Of a stretch of 45,139 nt of DNA, positions 1 through 7,674 are shown one piece after another. Numbering within the stretch: the first letter of the stretch is position 1; every line of letters begins with the position of its first letter. Origin of the DNA: Halorhodospira sp. Lineage in GTDB: Bacteria; Pseudomonadota; Gammaproteobacteria; Nitrococcales; Halorhodospiraceae. The stretch is taken from the NCBI GenBank assembly GCA_007121755.1, contig SKJZ01000202.1, forward strand, positions 1 to 45,139, in the 5' to 3' direction. The notes beneath the pieces are model-generated. The model was given only the letters and a program-made list of their open reading frames with translations. It was not told the origin of the DNA and searched no databases. The translations under genes were made by a program, and so were the position numbers.

Positions 1-1256
1 ACCTGGCCACCATTCTCTTCCAACGCGCGGACGATATGTTCCCGCTCGCACGCACGCAAGTGCTCGACAAGGTCCGTCGAACCCGAACCGTTCACGTTGC
101 CTTCGGCGTTAGTTCCAGCGCAGGCGCCGGACGCGAAATCCTCGAACAAGTCCGCCGGGCCGATGGTATCTCTTTCGGCAAGGATACAGGCCCGCTCCAA
201 CATGTGACGCAGTTCACGCAGATTGCCTGGCCATGCGTGCTCCAACAGCGCACTGCGCGCGGCGGGCGCGAGTGTCTTATGTCCGCCCCCCTGGCCGGAA
301 CACTCCTCGAGAAACCGGTCGGCAAAAAAAAGGATGTCCTCCGGCCGCTCCCGCAGCGGCGGAATACGCACCTGCACGGTGTTGATCCGATAGTACAGGT
401 CCTCTCTGAATTCACCGTCGCGCACCATTTCCTGTAAATCCCTATGGGTCGCAGAGAGTACGATCACATTCACCGGTGTGGGCGCCTCGGCGCCCACACG
501 GACGATCTCGCGCTCCTGGATCGCACGTAGGAGTTTCACCTGCATTGTCGGCGACATGTCGCCGATCTCGTCGAGAAAGAGCGTCCCGCCTTCGGCCCGC
601 TCGAAGACGCCGCGCCGGGCGTGCGTAGCCCCCGTGAAGGCGCCCCGCTCGTGGCCGAATAGCTCGGCCTCCAGCAGGCTTTCGGTGAAAGCGCCGCAGT
701 TCACGGCAATGAACGGGCGACCGGGCCCTCCGGGCGCGCTATCATGCAGCAGACGCGCCACATGCTCCTTGCCCACCCCCGACTCACCCACCACCAAAGC
801 GTCGACCTGAGCGGCGGCGATTTTCGCCACCATGGCGCCCACCCGCTTCATAACCGGGGCGATACCCAGGGTTACCGAGGAGCACTCCCGGCTGGCGGGG
901 CCAGGGGCAAGGGTGCGCACCTTCTCCACCAACTCATCGAGATCGAAGGGCTTCACCACGTAGTCGGCGGCCCCCTCCTTGAGGAGCCGCACCGCCCGCT
1001 CCACTGACGCGTACGCGGTGATAAAGACAAACGGCGTGCCGGCCTCCACTGCAGACTCCCGGAACAGGGATTCGCCGTCGCCGTCGGGAAGCCTGATGTC
1101 GCTGATGACCACCGCGTACCGCTCTCCAATGAGTGCCGCCTTCGCCTCACCGAGCGAACCGTACCAATCGACTTGATAGCCTTCCAGCGTGAATCGGTCG
1201 TGGAGCGACTCACCCATGATGGCGTCGTCCTCCACCAAGCAGATCGACTGCGTCAT
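1..1256 (-). CDS. arxR: ArxR-like sigma-54-dependent response regulator (3' end beyond window)
   Basis: NtrC-family response regulator, probably the transcriptional activator of the divergent arx operon. The frame is open from the ATG at 1256 to the window edge (about 418 codons), so only the last part of the DNA-binding domain is missing. The receiver domain occupies residues 1-120, with the acidic pair E9/D10/D11 and phospho-acceptor D53 in VVISDIRLP. The AAA+ domain has Walker A GESGVGKE, the sigma-54 contact loop GAFTGA and Walker B GGTLFLDEIGD. A Fis-type helix-turn-helix begins at the edge (VEHLRACEREHIVRALEENGG). The start overlaps the stop of the kinase gene by four bases (ATGA), so the pair is probably translationally coupled. 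The arx name rests on synteny with the kinase, the binding protein and the oxidase genes; in isolation it could only be called an NtrC-type activator. Confidence 0.85.
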   Translation of the reverse strand, partial: MTQSICLVEDDAIMGESLHDRFTLEGYQVDWYGSLGEAKAALIGERYAVVISDIRLPDGDGESLFRESAVEAGTPFVFITAYASVERAVRLLKEGAADYVVKPFDLDELVEKVRTLAPGPASRECSSVTLGIAPVMKRVGAMVAKIAAAQVDALVVGESGVGKEHVARLLHDSAPGGPGRPFIAVNCGAFTESLLEAELFGHERGAFTGATHARRGVFERAEGGTLFLDEIGDMSPTMQVKLLRAIQEREIVRVGAEAPTPVNVIVLSATHRDLQEMVRDGEFREDLYYRINTVQVRIPPLRERPEDILFFADRFLEECSGQGGGHKTLAPAARSALLEHAWPGNLRELRHMLERACILAERDTIGPADLFEDFASGACAGTNAEGNVNGSGSTDLVEHLRACEREHIVRALEENGGQ

Positions 1257-2722
1257 GTTTGTTTCCGCTCCCCGCGGTCAGCGGCCTGTTCCGGCGCTAC
1301 CGGCAAGGTAACGCGAAAGCACGTGTCACCCGGACGGCTATCCACCGAGATCCCGCCACCGAGTTGCTCGACCAGTTGATACGTCACCCAAAGCCCCAAG
1401 CCGGTTCCGCTGCCGCCGGTATCGGCAAAGGGCTCAAAAAGACGGTCTTTCTGGCTCTCTGAAATGTGGCCGCCGTCGTTGCTCACCTCCAGCACCAACT
1501 CATCACCGGTAAAGGCGGCGCGCATTGTGACCTCTCCGCCACTGTCCGCGGCCCGGACAGCGTTGAGCAAGAGATTGATCAGAATCTGCCTCACCGGCGT
1601 CGCCGGTACCGACACCGCCTCCGGCAGGTCCACCCGCCAGTCCAACTGAATGGAGCGCTGGCGGAGATCGTGATCCACCAACATTCTCACATCCTGGACG
1701 TCGCTCCGGGTGAGCGGATCCTTGGTAATTCGCGCCTCGACCAGCAAGGCGCCGACAATGTCACGAATCTGCAGCAACCCGCGCTCGATAAGCGACATCG
1801 TTCTCTGCGTGAAGGGATCGGTGTCCGCATGCCGCCGATAGGTATTTACCGCATTCAGCATGCCGCCCAGCGGATTGTTGATTTCATGCGCGATCCCCGC
1901 CGACAACCGGCCGATGGCCGCAAGGCGGTCAGAACGCACCACTTGCCGTTCCAGATCCTGCTTCTGCTCCAACTCCAACAGCATGGCCGCGAACCGCTCG
2001 TAGAGGCGCGCCACCTCGTCTCGCCCCTCCGGCGGGGGCATGGCGGCGGCCAATTCGCCGGGGGAGTGGCGTCCAACGGCTTCGATATAGTGTGTCAACC
2101 GAATCAGCGGCTGGGCCACGCGCCACCCCATCCACCAGCCCAACGGCAACAGGGCCGCGAGAACCGCCAATGTCGCCACCACCACTTGGATCAGGCCGGC
2201 GTGAAAACGGTCGAAAAAGCCGGGCCGGTCGTAACGCATGAGCACCGTCCCCAAGCGCGCGCCGTCCATTGCCACCGGGATCAACAACCACCACCCGGTA
2301 TCGTCGCGCAGCCTCCCCGCGGCCTCTTCCCGCACAAGCTTGGCCAGGGTCTCCAGCGTGCCGCCGTCATCGTCGCCGACCCCCAGCATGGTTTGCACCC
2401 GGAACCGTTCTGGATCGCTGGAGACGTACACCAGCGCGCGCCGGTCGAGCACGATAATAGTGGACGGGCGGCGGTGCTCCTCCATGGCGGCTTCCATCGG
2501 AGTGTTCACCACTTCCCACGCCCGCCACAAATCGTCCCGAAGCATCACCGGCGCGAGGCTTTCCGCGAGAACGCGGCCCAAGCTCTCCCCGTGCTCGCTG
2601 AGTTCGCGCTCAGCGTCCCGCCAAGCGTGTCCTAGCGCCGCAGCTGAGATGGTAACGGCGGTGACGACTACCACCAACACGATTTGCAACGGCACCTTGG
2701 TCCGATAGTTCAGACCCTTCAC
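1253..2722 (-). CDS. arxS: ArxS-like membrane sensor histidine kinase
   Basis: Two-component sensor kinase of 489 residues in the inner membrane. Transmembrane segment 1 lies near residues 10-30 (VPLQIVLVVVVTAVTISAA). A periplasmic sensor region of about 150 residues follows, then transmembrane segment 2 near 180-205 and a HAMP linker. The dimerisation domain carries the phospho-accepting His279 in AGIAHEINNP. The ATP-binding domain shows an N box (INLLLNAVRAA) and glycine-rich boxes (GGSGTGLGLWV). It overlaps arxX by four bases upstream and arxR by four bases downstream, so the three genes form one translationally coupled unit. By analogy with described Arx and Aio systems, ArxX would bind the arsenic signal in the periplasm and pass it to this kinase, which phosphorylates ArxR. 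The ligand is inferred from context. Confidence 0.85.
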   Translation of the reverse strand: MKGLNYRTKVPLQIVLVVVVTAVTISAAALGHAWRDAERELSEHGESLGRVLAESLAPVMLRDDLWRAWEVVNTPMEAAMEEHRRPSTIIVLDRRALVYVSSDPERFRVQTMLGVGDDDGGTLETLAKLVREEAAGRLRDDTGWWLLIPVAMDGARLGTVLMRYDRPGFFDRFHAGLIQVVVATLAVLAALLPLGWWMGWRVAQPLIRLTHYIEAVGRHSPGELAAAMPPPEGRDEVARLYERFAAMLLELEQKQDLERQVVRSDRLAAIGRLSAGIAHEINNPLGGMLNAVNTYRRHADTDPFTQRTMSLIERGLLQIRDIVGALLVEARITKDPLTRSDVQDVRMLVDHDLRQRSIQLDWRVDLPEAVSVPATPVRQILINLLLNAVRAADSGGEVTMRAAFTGDELVLEVSNDGGHISESQKDRLFEPFADTGGSGTGLGLWVTYQLVEQLGGGISVDSRPGDTCFRVTLPVAPEQAADRGERKQT

Positions 2723-3615
2723 CGCCGCGCTGCCTCCACGCGGGCCGTCATCCGCCGGATGTCATCGTAGTCGGACCCGTCCGCCTCGCCGAACCCGTCC
2801 AAGTTCAGTCCGTCCAGGATCCGGCGCCCCTCTTCGTCGTCCTCCATGCCGGTGAGCGCCTCTCGGAACGCCTTGAACGTCTGTTTATCCAGGCCCGCGG
2901 CCGCGACCAGAGGAGGAAAACCGAAGGCAGGGGAGCGTTCCACAATATGGAGCCTGCGGACCAAATCCGGCTCATGGCGTTCCAACGTTTCATAAACGTA
3001 CCCGTCCACGGCACCGCCGTCAGCCAACCCCACGGCCACCGCGTGGATCACCTTGCGGTGGCTCCAGGTAAAAAAGGTGCGCGAGAAAAAGGTGTCGGGG
3101 TCATGTCCGCCCTCCATCAGCCGGTAGGTCGGATAGAGCCACCCCGAATTCGAGTCGGGGTCCGCAAAGGCGAAGACACCACCCTCCAGTGACTCCAGGC
3201 CATTCGTTGGCGCGCCGGCGATAATGTATGAACGGTAGAGCGGCTTCCCGCGGTACAGCGGACTCGCCACGAGGCGCAGTTCGGCGGCGTGAACGACGTA
3301 GGGATACCCGCAAAGCCACGCCGCGTCGAGTCCCCCGGCCCGCAGGAGGTTGACGATCTCTTCGTAACTGGTCCGGCGCAACATCTCTACCGGCCGTTGC
3401 AGCCGCGTCTCCAGATCTTCCCGCCAACCCCGCAGCAACTGGATCCGCTCATCAAGGATAACCGGCGTAAGCCCGAGCTTGAAAGGCGCCCGGGGAGGGG
3501 ATCCGCGGTCCGGCGCGGCCGATGGAGCTGATAACCCCGTCAGCAACACGGCGGCGGCCATTCGCTTCAGAAGCTGCCTCCGACTCAACGTTACGCTCAA
3601 GTAACCTCCCGCCAC
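2719..3615 (-). CDS. arxX: ArxX-like periplasmic binding protein (PhnD/phosphonate-binding fold)
   Basis: Exported substrate-binding protein of 298 residues, first gene of the sensory unit. The N-terminus has a twin-arginine-like stretch and hydrophobic core (SRRQLLKRMAAAVLLTGLSAPSAA). The mature part follows the pattern of phosphonate/phosphate-type binding proteins: LGLTPVILDERIQLL, then LRAGGLDAAWLCGYPYV, then a second lobe with FAFADPDSNSGWLYP. Proteins of this fold sit beside the sensor kinases of arsenite oxidation loci (AioX, ArxX) and bind As(III). Cys residues are scarce, with one in WLCGYPY. The start is uncertain. GTG at 3615 has GGAG four bases upstream, and an in-frame TTG at 3600 has GGGAGG at the same distance. 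If the proposed promoter (-10 at 3626-3631) is used, the TTG fits better, because the first ribosome site would lie at the transcription start. Confidence 0.8.
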   Translation of the reverse strand: MAGGYLSVTLSRRQLLKRMAAAVLLTGLSAPSAAPDRGSPPRAPFKLGLTPVILDERIQLLRGWREDLETRLQRPVEMLRRTSYEEIVNLLRAGGLDAAWLCGYPYVVHAAELRLVASPLYRGKPLYRSYIIAGAPTNGLESLEGGVFAFADPDSNSGWLYPTYRLMEGGHDPDTFFSRTFFTWSHRKVIHAVAVGLADGGAVDGYVYETLERHEPDLVRRLHIVERSPAFGFPPLVAAAGLDKQTFKAFREALTGMEDDEEGRRILDGLNLDGFGEADGSDYDDIRRMTARVEAARR

Positions 3616-3625
3616 GTAACTCCAG

Positions 3626-3654
3626 TCTATACGTTACCGGCCCGTAACATGCAA
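3626..3654 (-). promoter_or_regulatory. Putative sigma-70 promoter for arxXSR with palindromic operator in the spacer
   Basis: Read on the minus strand there is a -35-like TTGCAT (3654-3649), exactly 17 bases, then a -10-like TATAGA (3631-3626). The 17-base spacer is almost entirely filled by the dyad GTTACGGGCCGGTAAC (+ strand 3633-3648), which has one mismatched pair. A palindrome between -35 and -10 is the usual position of a repressor site. The hexamers are only moderate matches (three or four of six), so the promoter call is tentative. Further GTAAC half-sites occur at 3601 and 3616. Confidence 0.45.
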
Positions 3655-3686
3655 ACAGTTTTGAGGGCCGCTCTCCTTGGGCATAT

Positions 3687-3726
3687 TGCCACACCACAAC
3701 GACTTAAGTGGGGCAGGCTGCCACAC
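3687..3726. promoter_or_regulatory. Candidate upstream activator sites for the arx sigma-54 promoter
   Basis: Two direct copies of TGCCACAC begin at 3687 and 3719, 32 bases (three helical turns) apart. The second is the right arm of a 19-base dyad GTGGGGCAGGCTGCCACAC at 3708-3726 (eight of nine pairs match, centre 3717). Between the copies is the palindrome ACTTAAGT (3702-3709). Helically phased repeats upstream of a -24/-12 promoter are typical of enhancer-binding-protein sites. Assignment to ArxR is an inference. Confidence 0.45.
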
Positions 3727-3770
3727 ACTGGAAGCCCTCTAAATGGCATGTGCCTTGCTTTATGTGGCAG
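3718..3770. repeat. Perfect 8-bp inverted repeat bracketing the arx promoter
   Basis: CTGCCACA (3718-3725) and its exact reverse complement TGTGGCAG (3763-3770) flank the -24/-12 elements. The right copy covers the expected start of transcription. The left copy is part of the 19-base dyad upstream. This could allow a regulator to occupy both sides of the promoter. Confidence 0.5.
3744..3759 (+). promoter_or_regulatory. Sigma-54 (-24/-12) promoter of the arx operon
   Basis: The sequence TGGCATGTGCCTTGCT matches the sigma-54 consensus TGGCAYR-N4-TTGCW at every defined position, with GG at 3745-3746 and GC at 3757-3758 (correct 12-base register). Transcription should start near 3770, giving a leader of about 108 bases before arxB'. 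It agrees with ArxR being a GAFTGA-containing sigma-54 activator encoded next door. Confidence 0.85.
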
Positions 3771-3780
3771 AGCGCCGCAG

Positions 3781-3805
3781 CAAGCCAGACGTTATGCCTG
3801 GCTTG
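3781..3805 (+). other. Stem-loop in the arxB' 5' leader
   Basis: CAAGCCAG (3781-3788) pairs perfectly with CTGGCTTG (3798-3805) around a 9-base loop. It lies 11 bases after the predicted sigma-54 start and about 65 bases before the ribosome-binding site. There is no T-tract, so it is not an intrinsic terminator. It might stabilise the mRNA 5' end or be a protein site in DNA. Confidence 0.5.
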
Positions 3806-3877
3806 AAACCGTGCGACCACAACTACAAAACGGCGCGATAGCAGCACGACCTCAGGTCGGCTGGCCAGGAGGAGAGG

Positions 3878-5158
3878 ATGGAAGAGAACAGCCCGGCAGC
3901 CCGGGCGTATCGGCCGTTGCGCACCGATGTCGCCGCAGTCACCTTCGTAACCGAGGGCTGCCTGCCGGTGCGCTCACCTCTCTCGGATTGTGCATCGTGC
4001 GCCGAGGCGTGCCCCGTGGGCGCGCTTACCGTGGGGTGGCGGGGACCCTCTCTCGCGGATGGATGCCTGCATTGCGGGCGTTGCGCGGCGGCATGCCCGA
4101 CAGGCGCCATCCGCGTCGCCGGTTTTCCTCGCTTGGCGCTTCCGGATCTTCAAGCGGCTCGTGCCGAAGACGGGCCGCTTGAGGTCGACTGCTGGCGCGT
4201 TCCCCGTGAACGCTCGCCGGCCGGCGCACTTCGTGTCCCCTGTCTCGGTGGCCTCGACGCTGGCACCCTGGCCGCCCTGCACGCCCGCCACCCCGCCGGA
4301 GTCGTCCTGCTGGACCGCGGCTGGTGCGGCGGCTGTCCGGCCGGGGGACGCCCTCCGCTCCAAGAAGAGGCAGTAACGGCCGCCGCCGGCGCACTGGTCG
4401 CGGCGGGCGCCGATCCTGAACACGCGCCGCGCATTGAACACCGGCCACTGCCCGGACAGTCCGCCCGGCCCGAGATACCCGACGCGATGGCGGAACGCGC
4501 CGTCAGCCGCCGGGGACTCTTTCGCCACTTGGCTGGCCGCGCCGCCGCAACCGCCGAACAGTGGCAGGACGGGGCCGGCGAGGGTCCGGCGCCCGGCGGA
4601 CTCGCCCAGCCGCTGCGCGCCCTCCCCAGAGAGCGTCTGGTGGCCGCGCTCCGCCGTATCACGTCAGCCGGCATTCCCGCCGAGGCCTCGCCGGCCGCGC
4701 GGATGAACAGTGATCTCTGCGCCAACCACCGGATCTGCGCCTCTCTTTGCCCCACCGGAGCGCTGCGTGGTGTCGAGGACGGCGACGGCGCCGGCCTCGA
4801 CTTCGATCCGGCGACCTGCATCGGCTGTGAGCTGTGCAGCCGTGTCTGCCCTGAAGGCGCGCTGCAAATCGGGCGCGCGGGCGGCCAAAGCGTTCTTCAC
4901 CCGCTGACCCGCCACAGCGTGGCGCGATGCAGCGATTGCGGGCGCCCCTTCACCGCCGGTGAAGGGCGCGACCGCTGCCCCAACTGCCGTAAAGATCAAG
5001 AGCTTTTGACCGGAGGCGTCTACGAGGCGCTCTTCGGCCATCCCCCCGAAGCCGTGGGTTCCGGCACTCCTGCCGGCACTGCGGCCCCGGGTCCACAAGA
5101 GGCGTTCCACGCCAATATGTCGAGAGGGAAGGAGGCATTCCATGACCGACGTTCTTAA
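3878..5158 (+). CDS. arxB': ArxB'-like composite iron-sulfur protein
   Basis: First gene of the arx operon, 426 residues, start ATG with GGAGGAGAGG just upstream. Two N-terminal [4Fe-4S] motifs are C38xxC41xxxC45P and C63xxC66xxC69xxxC73P. A cysteine-poor middle region follows, then an internal SRRGLF (residues 210-215) like that found at the front of NapF-type ferredoxins. A second ferredoxin pair follows: an irregular C281-x5-C287-x3-C291P and a regular C314xxC317xxC320xxxC324P. The tail has a zinc-ribbon-like C351xxC354-x12-C367xxC370. No signal peptide or membrane segment is seen, so it is probably cytoplasmic or peripheral. It overlaps arxA by 17 bases. Described arx operons carry a similar extra Fe-S gene ahead of arxA; its exact role is unknown and might be assembly or electron transfer. 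Confidence 0.8.
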   Translation: MEENSPAARAYRPLRTDVAAVTFVTEGCLPVRSPLSDCASCAEACPVGALTVGWRGPSLADGCLHCGRCAAACPTGAIRVAGFPRLALPDLQAARAEDGPLEVDCWRVPRERSPAGALRVPCLGGLDAGTLAALHARHPAGVVLLDRGWCGGCPAGGRPPLQEEAVTAAAGALVAAGADPEHAPRIEHRPLPGQSARPEIPDAMAERAVSRRGLFRHLAGRAAATAEQWQDGAGEGPAPGGLAQPLRALPRERLVAALRRITSAGIPAEASPAARMNSDLCANHRICASLCPTGALRGVEDGDGAGLDFDPATCIGCELCSRVCPEGALQIGRAGGQSVLHPLTRHSVARCSDCGRPFTAGEGRDRCPNCRKDQELLTGGVYEALFGHPPEAVGSGTPAGTAAPGPQEAFHANMSRGKEAFHDRRS

Positions 5159-7646
5159 CGCCAAGTTCACCCGGAGGCGCTTTCTACAGGCTTCCGGCGC
5201 CACGGGAGCCGCGGCCGCCGGCACTGCCGGTATCGGCAAGCTGGTCGGCTTCTCCGCCGCTGGCGCATCATCCCGGGAGGCGCGCGCCGCTAGCCGCGGG
5301 CAAACCACGGTTACCAAGAATATATGCGCCCAATGTCCGGCCCGTTGTGGCATCGACGTCTACACCACCAACGGCCGCGTGCATGCAATCTATGGCGATA
5401 CCGGCAACCCCATCGCCAACGGCAAGCTCTGCCCGAAGGGCCACCTCGGCACTTACTTCCTCTACGACCCCGATCGTTTCAAGGGGCCAATGAAGCGCAC
5501 CAACCCGAGCAAGGGTCGTAACGAGGATCCCGGCTTCGTACCAATTTCATGGGACGAGGCCCTGAACACCGTCGCGGAGCGGATCAACCGCCTGCGTGAG
5601 AACGGCGAGGCCCACCGCTTCGCCCACTTCTATGGCCGCGGCTGGGGCTCCTCCGACGCCGGCCTCTACGGCGACTTCGGCAAGCTTATCGGGACGCCGA
5701 ATTCGGCCATAGGCCACGCCTCCATGTGCGCCGAGGGCTCCAAGCGCGCCAAGGCGGCCACCGACGGCAACAATTCGTACAACTCCTACGACTACGCGAA
5801 TACCAACTACATCCTCAACTTCGGCGCGTCGTTCCTAGAGGCGTTCCGCCCCTACAACTACCTGATGCAGATGTGGGGCCACATGCGCAGCAAGAGCCCG
5901 ATGACGCGGACCACCGCGGTCGACGTGCGCATGAACCCGACATTGGCCGCCGCCGACCGCGCGGTGATGGTCAAGCCCGGCACCGACGGCGCCATGGCGT
6001 TGGCCATCGCCCACGTCATTCTCGTTGAAGAGCTGTGGAACAAGGACTTCGTCGGCGATTTCCGTGACGGCCGCAACCGTTTCCGCACCGGACAGCGCGT
6101 CCCGGCCGGCAGCTTCGATGAGAAGTGGACCTACGGACTTGTCGAGTGGTGGAACGCCGAACTCAAGGATCGCACCCCCGAGTGGGCCGAGGGCGTCTGC
6201 GGAGTCTCCGCCGACCAGATCACCGCGGTCGCCCGGGAGTTCGGCACCACCCGCCCCGCGATGGCCATTATGGAGCGTGGGCCGACCGCGCACACCAACG
6301 GCGTCTACAACGGCATGGCTATCCATGCGCTGAATGCGCTGTCCGGCTGCATGTACGCCGAGGGCGGGCTCTTCTATCAGATGGGACCGTCTTACGGGGG
6401 GCTGCCCGCCAACTCCGACGACTACATGGACAACATCTCCCGGGAGATGCAGGGCAGGCATCCGCGCATCGACATGGCGGGCACGGACCGGTGGCCGATG
6501 AGCGGCCATATGATGCAGGAGACGGCGAAGAACCATAACGCCGGCGATCCCTACAAGCTCGACACGGCAATGTTCTTCTACACCAACCCGATCTGGACGG
6601 CGCCCGACACCGCCGAGTGGGAGAAGATGATGGCGGAGATTTTCGTCATCGACACTTCCCCCTTCCCCGGCGAGACGGCGATGTTCGCCGACCTGATCCT
6701 GCCGGACCACACCTACTTGGAGCGGCTGCAGGACTCACCGACCTATCCGTTCGAGGGTTGGCCGATGGCGGCTCTGCGGGTGCCGGCGGTCGATCCGATC
6801 TACGACACCAAGCACTTTGGCGACACCCTGATCGAGATCGGCAAGCGAATCAACGGACCGATCGGCGATTTCTACCGTGAACTCGACAACGTTGAGAACT
6901 GCCTGCGCCACCGGGCGGCCGGCTTCAGCGACGATCCGGGCGACAACGGCGTCAGGGACTTTGAAACCTGGAAGGAGAAGGGAGTGTGGTACCGCAAGCC
7001 GTACCACTGGAAGCAGCACCGCGGTGTCTTTTACGAGTGGGACGGTGACGGCTACAACAAAGTCATGACCGAGGAGGAGGTCGGCGAGAAGCTGCTGAAG
7101 ACTGGATCGGGCAAGTTCGAGTTCAAATCGAGCTTCCTGGAGGGCAACGCCGGCTACATCACCGGTGAACTCGGTGTCTCCCGCAACCGCGTTGGCTATC
7201 CGCAGTGGCTTGAGCCGCGGCACACCGGTGGGGACCGGCCGCTGCACTTCATTACGCCGAAGGTGCCGATGACCGCGGAGGGGCGCAGCGGCAACATCCC
7301 GCACGCCATCGCGCAGATGCAGCCGATGGTCGGCGGCAACCAGACCACCTTCCTGGAAATCCATCCGCAGACCGCGCGCGCGCGCGGCATCCGGGACGGA
7401 GACCGGGTGAAGATCACCTCGGATCTGGGGAGCATCTACGCCTACGCGCGTTACATGCCGTCCAACCGGCCGGACGCCATCGTCCTGCCGTACGAGCACG
7501 GCCACTGGGCGCAAGGGCGCTGGGCAACGGCGCAGGAGCGCAGCGTCAACCCCGGCAACCCCAGCGACATCACCGCGAACATCTCCGACCCGATCTCAGG
7601 GCTTGCCTGTTACTACACCGGCAAAGTCGACCTGGAACGGGCCTGA
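5142..7646 (+). CDS. arxA: ArxA-like anaerobic arsenite oxidase, molybdopterin catalytic subunit
   Basis: DMSO-reductase-family molybdoenzyme of 834 residues, expected to oxidise arsenite to arsenate anaerobically in the periplasm. The N-terminus is a Tat signal (TRRRFLQASGATGAAAAGTAG). The N-terminal [4Fe-4S] site is C62xxC65xxxC69-x27-C97, the spacing of the ArrA/ArxA group. The motif GRGWG at 165-169 is the one reported to separate ArxA from arsenate reductase ArrA. The next block (SDAGLYGDFGKLIGTPNS, GHASMCAE) supplies C196, the probable Mo ligand. C-terminal signatures (LEIHPQTARARGIRDGDRV) bind the second pyranopterin. A GGAGG site lies at 5129-5133. Tetrathionate, polysulfide and sulfite (SoeA) enzymes are more distant alternatives; the ArxXSR neighbours and GRGWG favour ArxA. 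Oxidase direction is inferred. Confidence 0.88.
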   Translation: MTDVLNAKFTRRRFLQASGATGAAAAGTAGIGKLVGFSAAGASSREARAASRGQTTVTKNICAQCPARCGIDVYTTNGRVHAIYGDTGNPIANGKLCPKGHLGTYFLYDPDRFKGPMKRTNPSKGRNEDPGFVPISWDEALNTVAERINRLRENGEAHRFAHFYGRGWGSSDAGLYGDFGKLIGTPNSAIGHASMCAEGSKRAKAATDGNNSYNSYDYANTNYILNFGASFLEAFRPYNYLMQMWGHMRSKSPMTRTTAVDVRMNPTLAAADRAVMVKPGTDGAMALAIAHVILVEELWNKDFVGDFRDGRNRFRTGQRVPAGSFDEKWTYGLVEWWNAELKDRTPEWAEGVCGVSADQITAVAREFGTTRPAMAIMERGPTAHTNGVYNGMAIHALNALSGCMYAEGGLFYQMGPSYGGLPANSDDYMDNISREMQGRHPRIDMAGTDRWPMSGHMMQETAKNHNAGDPYKLDTAMFFYTNPIWTAPDTAEWEKMMAEIFVIDTSPFPGETAMFADLILPDHTYLERLQDSPTYPFEGWPMAALRVPAVDPIYDTKHFGDTLIEIGKRINGPIGDFYRELDNVENCLRHRAAGFSDDPGDNGVRDFETWKEKGVWYRKPYHWKQHRGVFYEWDGDGYNKVMTEEEVGEKLLKTGSGKFEFKSSFLEGNAGYITGELGVSRNRVGYPQWLEPRHTGGDRPLHFITPKVPMTAEGRSGNIPHAIAQMQPMVGGNQTTFLEIHPQTARARGIRDGDRVKITSDLGSIYAYARYMPSNRPDAIVLPYEHGHWAQGRWATAQERSVNPGNPSDITANISDPISGLACYYTGKVDLERA

Positions 7647-7674
7647 CCCCCGGACTGAAAGGAGTATTTGAGCT

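Noticed and set aside
1466-2635. 389-codon plus-strand open frame opposite the sensor kinase gene
   Set aside because: It is a GC-rich shadow frame antisense to arxS, has no recognisable domain, and the minus-strand kinase motifs are unmistakable.
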